A stretch of 64,000 bases of DNA from Deltaproteobacteria bacterium. Lineage in GTDB: Bacteria; Myxococcota_A; UBA796; SXON01. The notes under the pieces were generated by a model, which was not told the DNA's origin, ran no database searches, and saw only the letters and a list, made by a program, of their open reading frames with translations. Both the position numbers and the translations under genes were made by a program. Positions within the stretch are counted from its first letter, which is position 1, and each line of letters begins with the position of its first letter. Where the stretch lies: the NCBI GenBank assembly GCA_947445035.1, contig CANFCK010000004.1:62001-126000 (forward strand), read 5' to 3'. This document shows, in pieces, positions 27,518 through 34,651 of the stretch.

Positions 27518-28891
27518 GTGGCAGAGCGAGAACGAGCGGTTTTGGTGGGCGTGCAGCTCCCCGGCATGGATGCGGCCGAGCACGAAGCGTCGATGGCCGA
27601 ACTTGGGCGCCTCGTGCATACGCTCGGTTACGACGTTGTCGGCCAGGTCACCCAGCGACGCGATCGCCTTGCCCCCAGCAGTGTGCTCGGCGAAGGCAAG
27701 CTTGTGGAGCTCGCGGCATGGTCGGGTGGCCAGGGGCTCGTGCCGACGGGGCCCCCGCGCCGCATCGTGACCAAGGCGCGCGAGCGTTGGGAGGCCGATG
27801 GGGACGAGGAACCCGCTCCGGACGTGATTCCGGAGGATGTCGAGGCGGTGCCGAGGGAGTCGCGTCGCGCCGACCTGGTGGTGGTCGATCACGAACTGTC
27901 ACCCAGCCAGGCCCGGAACCTGGGGCGCGCCACCGGCGTCGAGGTGCTCGATCGGACCGGCGTCATCGTGGAGATCTTCCATCGCCACGCTCAGAGCCGC
28001 GAGGCGAGGCTTCAGGTCGAGATTGCCCGCCTCAACTACCTCGTGCCCCGCATGCGGGCGACGGGTGGAGGCGACCGGCAGCGCGGCGGGATCGGCGGCA
28101 AGGGTGCGGGAGAAAGCGCGTTGGAGCTCGACCGGCGCAAGGTGCGCGACCGCGTCGCCCAGCTCCGCCAAGAACTGGCAGCCATCGAGTCCGAGCAGAC
28201 GACCCGGCGTGCACGCCGGACCGATCAGCTCCGCGTGGCGTTGGTCGGCTACACCAATGCGGGCAAAAGCTCGCTGATGCGCGCGCTGACCGGCAGCGAC
28301 GTGCTCATCGCCGACAAGCTCTTCGCGACGCTCGACACCACGGTCCGGGCTTTGCATCCGGAGTCCGTGCCGCGCGTCCTGGTGTCCGACACCGTCGGTT
28401 TCATCAAGAAGCTGCCGCATGACCTCGTCGCCAGCTTCCGCAGCACCCTCGACGAAGCGCTGGAGGCGTCGTTGTTGTTGCTGGTGGTCGATGCCAGCGA
28501 TCCCACCTTCCGACAGCAGCTCGCGGTCACGCGTGAGGTGCTCGGAGAGATCGGCGCCAACGAGGTTCCCGAGCAGTTGGTACTCAACAAGATCGATCGG
28601 GTCGGCGCCGAGGAGCGGGTGGCGTTGGCCGCCGAGTTCCCGACCGCGCTCCAGCTCTCGGCGAAGGACAGCGGCGATGTCGCCGGGCTCCGGGCGATCA
28701 TCCTCCGCACCTTCGACGGCGACCTGGCAGAGGCCGACATCTTCTTACCATGGACAAACGCTGGGATTTTGGGCGATGTACACACCCACACCCGCGTGGT
28801 GGAGGAGCGGCACGAGGGGGATGGCATCTACCTCAAGATCAAGGGACGCCCAGCCGAGGTTGCGCGGATACTGGCGAAGCACCTGGGGTAG
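27518..28891 (+). CDS. hflX: Ribosome-associated GTPase HflX
   Basis: This 457-residue protein starts at GTG 27518. The N-terminal HflX domain (ELGRLVHTLGYDVVGQVTQ, VLGEGKL) is interrupted by a ~48-residue acidic/Pro insertion (about residues 70-117) before VVVDHELSPSQARNL. The Gly-rich linker GGGDRQRGGIGGKGAGE follows. The G domain has G1 GYTNAGKSSL (244-253), G3 DTVGFIKKLP, G4 NKID and G5 LSAKD. HflX splits stalled ribosomes under stress. The insertion is unusual in length compared with the Escherichia coli protein. It is divergent from panB. Confidence 0.95.
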   Translation: MAERERAVLVGVQLPGMDAAEHEASMAELGRLVHTLGYDVVGQVTQRRDRLAPSSVLGEGKLVELAAWSGGQGLVPTGPPRRIVTKARERWEADGDEEPAPDVIPEDVEAVPRESRRADLVVVDHELSPSQARNLGRATGVEVLDRTGVIVEIFHRHAQSREARLQVEIARLNYLVPRMRATGGGDRQRGGIGGKGAGESALELDRRKVRDRVAQLRQELAAIESEQTTRRARRTDQLRVALVGYTNAGKSSLMRALTGSDVLIADKLFATLDTTVRALHPESVPRVLVSDTVGFIKKLPHDLVASFRSTLDEALEASLLLLVVDASDPTFRQQLAVTREVLGEIGANEVPEQLVLNKIDRVGAEERVALAAEFPTALQLSAKDSGDVAGLRAIILRTFDGDLAEADIFLPWTNAGILGDVHTHTRVVEERHEGDGIYLKIKGRPAEVARILAKHLG

Positions 28892-29031
28892 TCAGCGGAC
28901 GAAGCGCGCCTCAGGCCCGACCGCGGCAGGGAGCGAGCGGAGGGGCCGCCCCGAAGCGAGAGCCCGGCGACGCGTAGCGGCGGCCGCCCTCCTCGCCTGC
29001 ACCTCCTCGTGGTGGTTCAGCGGACGAAGCG
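28892..29031. repeat. 15-bp direct repeat flanking the hflX-adenosine deaminase gap
   Basis: TCAGCGGACGAAGCG occurs at 28892-28906 and again at 29017-29031. The second copy is the stop codon and last codons of the adenosine deaminase gene (minus strand, RFVR-stop). The first copy also reads RFVR-stop on the minus strand. The 110 bp between are GC-rich with no start codon for a gene. This looks like a partial duplication of a gene tail. Confidence 0.6.
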
Positions 29032-29916
29032 TCCCTCGTGCCCGCACGCGATCACCCGCTCGCAGAGAGCATCAGTCATCCCCGGAATCTCACCGACGCG
29101 GCGCAGCTCCTCGCTTGCCGTCACGTCCGAGAAAAGCGTGTTGTCGGTGTTGACGCAGGCCCGGATGCCGAGCGCCAACCAGTGGGGGAGGGGATGGTCG
29201 CGCACCGAGGCGATGACGCCCGTGTGGACGTTGCTTGTCGGGCACCCCTCGATGGTGACCCCGCGCTCGAGGATCAGCTCCACCACCCGCGGATCCTCCA
29301 GAAGTGTCGTTCCATGCCCGATCCGTTCGGCGCCCAACGCCCGGATCGCCGTGGCGATCTCGTCGGGGGGGCGACCCTCGCCGGCGTGGACCGTGCGGCC
29401 GATCCCATGACGTCCCGCCCGCAAAAATGCAGGGCCGTAGTCGGCGAGTAACCATCGATGCGCCGGCAGCGGCCCGCCCGCAAGGTCGAGCGCGACGACG
29501 CCCGGACGGGGGATCGCCAGGTCCACCAGCGCCTCCAGAAGTTCCGGCGGGTCGCCGTACAGCCCGCAGAGGATCAGTCCGGCGCGGCCCGCCAACCCCT
29601 CCAGCGCGGCGTCCACGATGCGATCCATGGTTGCGCCGCGGTGGAACTGGGGCGCGAAACGCACCTCCATCGTCGTGACGCCATCGCGCATGGCATCCTC
29701 CGCAATCTCGGCAGCGACTCGCCGAATGCTGGATTCGGTCTGGAGGAGCGCGATTGTGGATGCGAATCGCTCAAGCGCGGCGCCCAGCCCCATGCCGGGA
29801 TGGAAACGGAGGTCGTCGCGGACGGAGATGCCGGAGTCGGCAGCGAGCGCGAGCGCGGTCGCGGGGCGGAGGGACCCGTCCAGGTGCCGATGGAGATCGG
29901 CCAGGCCCGCGTGCAC
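29017..29916 (-). CDS. add: Adenosine deaminase
   Basis: This 299-residue deaminase starts at GTG 29916, two bases after the upstream kinase stop. The metal-binding DLHRHLDGS lies at the N-terminus. HAGEGRPPDEI holds the catalytic Glu and a zinc His. GAERIGHGTTL, EGCPTSNVHTG and CVNTDNTLFSD complete the site; TDN replaces TDD, as in many actinobacterial-type enzymes. It converts adenosine and deoxyadenosine to inosine forms. With the deoxynucleoside kinase it forms a purine salvage pair, fitting an organism that feeds on DNA or cells. Confidence 0.92.
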   Translation of the reverse strand: MHAGLADLHRHLDGSLRPATALALAADSGISVRDDLRFHPGMGLGAALERFASTIALLQTESSIRRVAAEIAEDAMRDGVTTMEVRFAPQFHRGATMDRIVDAALEGLAGRAGLILCGLYGDPPELLEALVDLAIPRPGVVALDLAGGPLPAHRWLLADYGPAFLRAGRHGIGRTVHAGEGRPPDEIATAIRALGAERIGHGTTLLEDPRVVELILERGVTIEGCPTSNVHTGVIASVRDHPLPHWLALGIRACVNTDNTLFSDVTASEELRRVGEIPGMTDALCERVIACGHEGRFVR

Positions 29917-29918
29917 GA

Positions 29919-30587
29919 TCAGTCGCCGAACAGCGAGCGTTGGGCAGAGCCGCGGTACGGCGGCGGGGCGCCGGGCAGGGGTCGCCTTTCGAGCCACCCG
30001 CCCACCAGCGCCAACATGTGGGCGCGGGCGTCTTCGCTGCCCACGTAGTCGAGCTTGTCGGTGCGGATCACATGGACCGGACATAGCGTCCAACGGTCCC
30101 AAAGCTGGTAGTAGCGCTCGCGCAGGGAGTCCAGGTAGTCGGCGGGGATCACCTGCTCGGCGGCGATGGCGCGGCGGGCGATGCGATCACGAATGACCTC
30201 AGTGTCCGAATCCAGAAAAACCACGAAGTCCGGTCGCAGCGGCTCCTCGTCGAGAAGCTCCGCAAAGCGGCGGTACAGGGTGAGCTCGTGGCCGGTGAGT
30301 GTCATTTCGGCGAAGATACCGTCTTTCGCCATCAGGTAGTCGCAAACCGTCAGGGGGTGGAAGAGCGAGGTCTGCCGCGCCTGGAGCTGTTGGGCGTACC
30401 GATTGGCGAGGTAGAACATCTGCGCCGGGAAGGCGAACCGCTGGGGATCGGCGTAGAACTCGGCGAGGAAGGGGTTGTCTTCGGCAGGCTCCAGCACCAG
30501 CCGCGCGCCCCATTCGCGTTCCATGATCCGGCACAACGTGGTCTTGCCGACCCCGATCAGCCCCTCGACAACGATCAAGCCGCGCAT
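29919..30587 (-). CDS. Deoxynucleoside kinase (dGK/dAK-like)
   Basis: This 222-residue protein starts at ATG 30587, with TACATG ending 7 bp upstream (possible leaderless start). The P-loop is VEGLIGVGKTTL. An EPAEDNPFLAEFY substrate motif and FPAQMFYLANRYAQ follow. The ERS-like motif reads CDYLMAKDGIFAE. The LID has RDRIARRAIAAEQ, and a late LDYVGSEDA closes the site. This is the bacterial deoxyguanosine/deoxyadenosine kinase group, phosphorylating purine deoxynucleosides. It lies in an operon with adenosine deaminase. Confidence 0.92.
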   Translation of the reverse strand: MRGLIVVEGLIGVGKTTLCRIMEREWGARLVLEPAEDNPFLAEFYADPQRFAFPAQMFYLANRYAQQLQARQTSLFHPLTVCDYLMAKDGIFAEMTLTGHELTLYRRFAELLDEEPLRPDFVVFLDSDTEVIRDRIARRAIAAEQVIPADYLDSLRERYYQLWDRWTLCPVHVIRTDKLDYVGSEDARAHMLALVGGWLERRPLPGAPPPYRGSAQRSLFGD

Positions 30588-30627
30588 CGGGCGCCATGTA
30601 GCGCGCGCTTGGCCTTGACGCCTTCAG

Positions 30628-30659
30628 GGTGACGGACGTCGCCGGACACTGACGGACGT
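30628..30659 (+). promoter_or_regulatory. Twin 12-bp direct repeats upstream of a sigma-54 promoter
   Basis: TGACGGACGTCG occurs at 30628-30639 and 30648-30659, exactly 20 bp apart (about two helical turns). Both lie on the same face of the DNA, 36-67 bp upstream of the -24 element at 30695. This is a plausible upstream activating sequence for a bacterial enhancer-binding protein dimer pair. Confidence 0.5.
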
Positions 30660-30694
30660 CGGTCGGTCGACTGCTGAAAAGAGAAGGTTCACCC

Positions 30695-30710
30695 GTTGGC
30701 ACGCCCCTTG
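30695..30710 (+). promoter_or_regulatory. Near-consensus sigma-54 (-24/-12) promoter of ssb
   Basis: TGGCACG-CCCC-TTGC (30695-30709) matches the RpoN consensus TGGCACG-N4-TTGC with the invariant GG (30696-30697) and GC (30708-30709) correctly spaced. Transcription would start near 30721, about 37 bp before the ssb GTG at 30758. Twin direct repeats lie upstream. Confidence 0.65.
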
Positions 30711-30757
30711 CCCGGACCCGGCGCGGCACATCCATTCAGGGTGGCCAGGAGCAATAC

Positions 30758-31237
30758 GTGAACGGTCTCAACAAAGCATACTTCATTGGCCACCTTGGCC
30801 GCGATCCCGAACCCCGCACCACGCCTGGAGGCACGACCCTTGTGCGTCTGAGCCTCGCGACGCCCCACGCGCGCAAGGACGGCGAAAACTGGGTCGACAC
30901 CCCCGACTGGCACCGGCTCACCGCCTTCGGCAAGACTGCGGAGTCCCTGCTCCGCAATGCCCACAAGGGCGACATGATCGCGGTGGAGAGCGTGGTCCGC
31001 CCCAACCGCTGGACCGACAAAGACGGCCAGGCCCACTACGAAGTGAACCTGTACGTCGAGCGCGTGCTGTGGATATCGCAGAAGCGCCGGACGCCGGGAG
31101 CTGTCGCGACCGATGTCGCGGCGGATGCCGCGGTTATGGAGGTGGCGCCTATGCCGGAAGGGGTGTCGGAGGAGCCGTCGGAAGAGGTGGCGATGTCGTC
31201 AGGTGACAGCATCTCCGAGGACGAGATCCCCTTCTGA
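30758..31237 (+). CDS. ssb: Single-stranded DNA-binding protein
   Basis: This 159-residue SSB starts at GTG 30758 behind CAGGAGC. The OB fold covers residues 1-112: LNKAYFIGHLGRDPEPR, then NWVDTPDWHRLTAFGKTAES and KGDMIAVESVVR. A short acidic, Pro/Glu-rich linker leads to the protein-interaction tip EDEIPF. It protects single-stranded DNA in replication and repair. Many bacteria carry several ssb genes; this one is not next to rpsF/rpsR. Its putative sigma-54 control suggests an accessory, condition-specific copy. Confidence 0.95.
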   Translation: MNGLNKAYFIGHLGRDPEPRTTPGGTTLVRLSLATPHARKDGENWVDTPDWHRLTAFGKTAESLLRNAHKGDMIAVESVVRPNRWTDKDGQAHYEVNLYVERVLWISQKRRTPGAVATDVAADAAVMEVAPMPEGVSEEPSEEVAMSSGDSISEDEIPF

Positions 31238-31251
31238 TACGGGGTTTGCGC

Positions 31252-31280
31252 CAGCGGCCGGGGGGGCTCCTCGGCCGCTG
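31252..31280 (+). terminator. GC-rich hairpin after ssb
   Basis: CAGCGGCCG (31252-31260) and CGGCCGCTG (31272-31280) form a perfect 9-bp stem with an 11-base loop, 15 bp after the ssb stop. There is no U-tract, so it would be a weak or factor-assisted terminator. It separates ssb from the liv promoter at 31315. Confidence 0.5.
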
Positions 31281-31314
31281 TGTCATCGAGTCGTCGCAGA
31301 ATCGGCCTGCCGGC

Positions 31315-31342
31315 TTGACGAATCCCCGCCGATCGCTACAAT
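31315..31342 (+). promoter_or_regulatory. Sigma-70 promoter of the liv-type transporter operon
   Basis: TTGACG (31315-31320), a 16-bp spacer and TACAAT (31337-31342) form a strong promoter. Transcription would start near 31349, with CCGGAG just before the TTG start at 31365. Confidence 0.65.
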
Positions 31343-31364
31343 CGCGCCTCTTCCGGAGCCTGCC

Positions 31365-32729
31365 TTGCCCACGATCCGCATTCTCGCCCTCTTCTTGCTC
31401 GCCGCCTGTACGGGTGGGGATGGTTCCGATCTACCGAAGGAGATCGTGATCGGAGAGTACGGCTCTTTGTCGGGCACGGCGGCCACGTTCGGGCTGTCCA
31501 CGCGGGACGGGATCGAAATCGCGACCGAGGAGCAGAACGCCAAAGGGGGCATCGGCGGTGTGAAGATTCGCGTCGTGGTGGAGGACGACCAGTCCAAGCC
31601 GGAAGAAGCGACCACCGCGGTCAACAAGTTGCTCAGCAGCGACCATCCCGTCGCGGTGCTGGGCGAAGTCTCTAGCTCGCGTAGCCTCGCGGCGGCACCG
31701 CTTCTGCAACGGGCGTCGGTGCCGATGATCTCGCCGTCGTCGACCAGCGAAAAAGTGACGATGGTAGGCGATTACATCTTTCGCGTCTGCTTCATCGACC
31801 CGTTCCAGGGGGAGGCGATCGCCAAGTTTGCCTACGGGGACAAGGGCGTGCGGAAAGCGGCGATCCTACGCGATGTAAAGAACGACTATAGCGTGGGTCT
31901 CGCCGACGTTTTCACCAAGCACTTCGTGGCGATGGGTGGCGAGATCGTGGGCGATGAAGCCTACAGCGAAGGAGACTTCGAGTTCAAAGCGCTCTTGAGC
32001 AAGCTGATTGCCGCGCAGCCCGATGCGATGATCCTGACCGGCTACTACACCGAGGTGGCGCGCATCGCAGTGCAGGCCCGGGAACTCGGGTACCAGGGTG
32101 TTTTCCTCGGTGGCGACGGCTGGGACAGCGAAACCCTGGTTCAGAATGGTAAAGACGCGATCATCGGCGCCTATTACACCAATCACTACTCGGTGGACGA
32201 TCCCGCGCCGGCAGTTCAGGACTTCATCAAGAAGTACGAGGCAAAGTACCAGAATAAGCCGGATGGGCTTGCTGCGCTCGGTTACGATGCTGCGAAGATC
32301 TTGTACATGTCGATGGAAGACGTGGCCAAGGACCCCAAGATGTTGGAGGCCTTCGCCGATCGGAGCACGGTCCCCGCCACCGAGGGCTCCCGCAAGGCCG
32401 CTCGCGCCGCACTGAGGGACCGGTTGGCGGTGGTCAAGGACTACCCGGGCGTCACCGGCAACATCACCATCGACGAGAACCGGAACGCCACCAAGTCCGC
32501 GGTCGTCGTCCAGGTCAGCAAGGACGGGCCCAAGTTCGTTGCCAAGATCGACCCCATCGGTGTCGCACCCGCGCCAGCTGTACCGGTCGAGGGGTCCCCG
32601 CCGGTCGACGGCGCTGCCAGCCCGCCGACTGCTCCCGAATCCGCCCCGGCCGCGCCAGCCGGCGCTCCCCCGGCCGCCGCGCCGCCCGCGGATCCGTCCA
32701 TGCCGAAGCGCCCGCCGCTGCCGCTCTAG
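31365..32729 (+). CDS. Branched-chain amino-acid ABC transporter substrate-binding lipoprotein
   Basis: This 454-residue LivJ-type periplasmic binding protein begins at TTG 31365, the only start giving the signal peptide PTIRILALFLLAAC, which ends in a lipobox. The Peripla_BP_6 domain shows IGEYGSLSGTAATFG, GGIGGVKIRVVVEDDQSKPEEA, and LGEVSSSRSLAAAPLLQ near residue 90. GDGWDSETLVQNG and LGYDAAKIL are also present. An unusual ~55-residue Pro/Ala-rich tail (from about residue 395) ends the protein. It delivers leucine-like or other amides and amino acids to the LivHMGF complex encoded downstream. Confidence 0.92.
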   Translation: MPTIRILALFLLAACTGGDGSDLPKEIVIGEYGSLSGTAATFGLSTRDGIEIATEEQNAKGGIGGVKIRVVVEDDQSKPEEATTAVNKLLSSDHPVAVLGEVSSSRSLAAAPLLQRASVPMISPSSTSEKVTMVGDYIFRVCFIDPFQGEAIAKFAYGDKGVRKAAILRDVKNDYSVGLADVFTKHFVAMGGEIVGDEAYSEGDFEFKALLSKLIAAQPDAMILTGYYTEVARIAVQARELGYQGVFLGGDGWDSETLVQNGKDAIIGAYYTNHYSVDDPAPAVQDFIKKYEAKYQNKPDGLAALGYDAAKILYMSMEDVAKDPKMLEAFADRSTVPATEGSRKAARAALRDRLAVVKDYPGVTGNITIDENRNATKSAVVVQVSKDGPKFVAKIDPIGVAPAPAVPVEGSPPVDGAASPPTAPESAPAAPAGAPPAAAPPADPSMPKRPPLPL

Positions 32730-32732
32730 CCG

Positions 32733-33629
32733 GTGACGCTCTTCGTTCAGCAGCTCGTCAACGGGCTCTCGCTCGGCGCGATTTACGCGCTCATCGCGCT
32801 CGGGTATACGATGGTGTACGGCACCCTCCAGATGATCAACTTCGCCCACAGCGAAGTCTTCATGATGGGCGGGTTCTTCGCGCTGCTGATCGCCAAGTAC
32901 AGCGGGGTCGCCGATGCTCCATCCGTCCCTGGCGTCATCTTCGTGGCGGTGGGGACGATGTTGGCCACCGCGACGCTCGGGGCCACGATCGAGCGGCTGG
33001 CCTACCGCCCGCTACGAAAGTCGGGGCGGTTGAACATGTTGATCACCGCCATCGGCATGTCGCTGCTTTTGCAGAACGGCGCGCTCTTGGTATGGGGGAC
33101 CAACGTGCCTTTCCCCGAGCTGCTCCCACGCACGACCTGGGTGATCGCCGGGGTGTCGGTGAGCACCAACAACGTGCTGGTCTTCAGCGTCACCATCGTC
33201 TTGATGATTGCGCTGCACCATGTCGTTGAACGCACCCAGATGGGGCGGGCGATGCGGGCGGTGTCCGCCAGCCGGGACGCGGCGGCGTTGATGGGGATTC
33301 CCGTCGATCGCATCATCGCGTTTACGTTCGCGTTGGGCTCCATTCTGGCCGGGGCGGCGTCGATGTTGTGGGTGCTCGACAATCCGCGCGTCGACCCCGC
33401 GATGGGCATCATGCCGGGGCTGAAGGCCTTCGTGGCCGCGGTGCTCGGTGGCATCGGTAGCATTCCCGGCGCGGTGGCGGGCGCGATCCTGCTCGGCCTC
33501 TGTGAAACGATGGTCAGCGGCTACGTTTCCAGCACCTGGCGTGACGCCGTGGCGTTCTTGCTGCTCATCGTCATCCTGCTCGTCCGCCCCGCTGGCCTCT
33601 TCGGCAAGTTCGTACCGGAGAAGGTGTGA
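32733..33629 (+). CDS. livH: Branched-chain amino-acid ABC transporter permease LivH
   Basis: This 298-residue inner-membrane permease starts at GTG 32733, three bases after the binding-protein stop. The family N-terminus NGLSLGAIYALIALGYTMVYG is split here into two helices. MINFAHSEVFMMGGF and the EAA-loop region MRAVSASRDAAALMGIPVDRII are seen. There are about eight transmembrane helices. It overlaps livM by GTGA. It forms the translocation pore with LivM. Confidence 0.95.
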   Translation: MTLFVQQLVNGLSLGAIYALIALGYTMVYGTLQMINFAHSEVFMMGGFFALLIAKYSGVADAPSVPGVIFVAVGTMLATATLGATIERLAYRPLRKSGRLNMLITAIGMSLLLQNGALLVWGTNVPFPELLPRTTWVIAGVSVSTNNVLVFSVTIVLMIALHHVVERTQMGRAMRAVSASRDAAALMGIPVDRIIAFTFALGSILAGAASMLWVLDNPRVDPAMGIMPGLKAFVAAVLGGIGSIPGAVAGAILLGLCETMVSGYVSSTWRDAVAFLLLIVILLVRPAGLFGKFVPEKV

Positions 33630-34651
33630 AGTCGCCGCTGTTTGGGTACGCGCTCGTCGTGCTGGGCATCGCCGCAGTGTGGGGCATCGATCAGTTCGTC
33701 ATCCCGTGGACCGACGCGTACCTGACCAACGTGCTTTTGCGCATCGGCTTCAACGTGATCGCGGTGACCGGCCTCGCGTTGGTGTTAGGCTTCACAGGCC
33801 AGTTTTCGCTCGGTCATGCCGGGTTCATGGCGCTCGGGGCGTATGGCGCGGCCAGCCTGTCGTTGCACCTGAACGTGCCTCCGGTGCTGGCGGTGCCCCT
33901 GGGCGGGTTGATCGCCGGGTTGGCGGGGCTGGTGGTGGGCGTGCCCAGCCTCCGGCTGTCCGGCGACTACCTCGCGGTGGTCACGCTCGGCTTCAACCAG
34001 ATCATCATCGTGGTCGTGCAGAACACCCCCTTTCTAGGCGGTGCGCTGGGGCTCACGGGGGTTCCCGTCGCAACCAGCTTCGGTTGGACATTCACCTGGG
34101 TGCTGCTCGCGGTCGTCTTCATGCGCAACCTGCTGAAGAGCTCCCACGGACGGGCGTTTGCGGCGGTTCGGGACAACGAGATCGCCACCCGCTCGCTGGG
34201 AGTCGACACCACCCGCATCAAGGTCACGGCGTTCGTCGTGGGCGCATTCTGGGCGGGGGCGGCCGGGGCGCTGCTCGGATTCTACAACTCAAGCATCTTT
34301 CCCAAACAGTTCGAGTTCGACCGCAGCATCGAGCTTTTGGCGATGGTGGTCTTGGGCGGCACGGCGAGCCTCAGCGGGCCGATCCTCGCCGCCATCGTGC
34401 TCACCGCGCTGCCCGAGTTCCTTCGCGTGCTCGGGGGGTGGCTCATCAAGGCGTGCGCCCCGCTGGTGGCCGCTGGTTTGCTCGATGCGCCGCCGGAGTT
34501 CCTCGGTCGGCTTTCTCAGTACCGCATGGTCATCTACTCCCTGGTGCTCATCGGCATGATGATCACCCGGCCCAAAGGCTTTTTGGGCGGTCGAGAGCTC
34601 GGCGATGTGTTGGTGGGAGCATGGCGGCGGGTTCGCCCGAGTCCGGCGTAG
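33626..34651 (+). CDS. livM: Branched-chain amino-acid ABC transporter permease LivM
   Basis: This 341-residue permease has its GTG overlapping the livH stop. LGFTGQFSLGHAGFMALGAYGA lies near residue 54, recognisable in two pieces (GFTGQFSLGHAG, FMALGAYGA). The cytoplasmic EAA loop is AAVRDNEIATRSLGVDTTRIK, again with the DNEIA core. VLGGTASLSGPILAA is also present. The last base touches the convergent sulfatase stop, so livG-livF are separated from livM by an inverted gene. Confidence 0.95.
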   Translation: MKSPLFGYALVVLGIAAVWGIDQFVIPWTDAYLTNVLLRIGFNVIAVTGLALVLGFTGQFSLGHAGFMALGAYGAASLSLHLNVPPVLAVPLGGLIAGLAGLVVGVPSLRLSGDYLAVVTLGFNQIIIVVVQNTPFLGGALGLTGVPVATSFGWTFTWVLLAVVFMRNLLKSSHGRAFAAVRDNEIATRSLGVDTTRIKVTAFVVGAFWAGAAGALLGFYNSSIFPKQFEFDRSIELLAMVVLGGTASLSGPILAAIVLTALPEFLRVLGGWLIKACAPLVAAGLLDAPPEFLGRLSQYRMVIYSLVLIGMMITRPKGFLGGRELGDVLVGAWRRVRPSPA

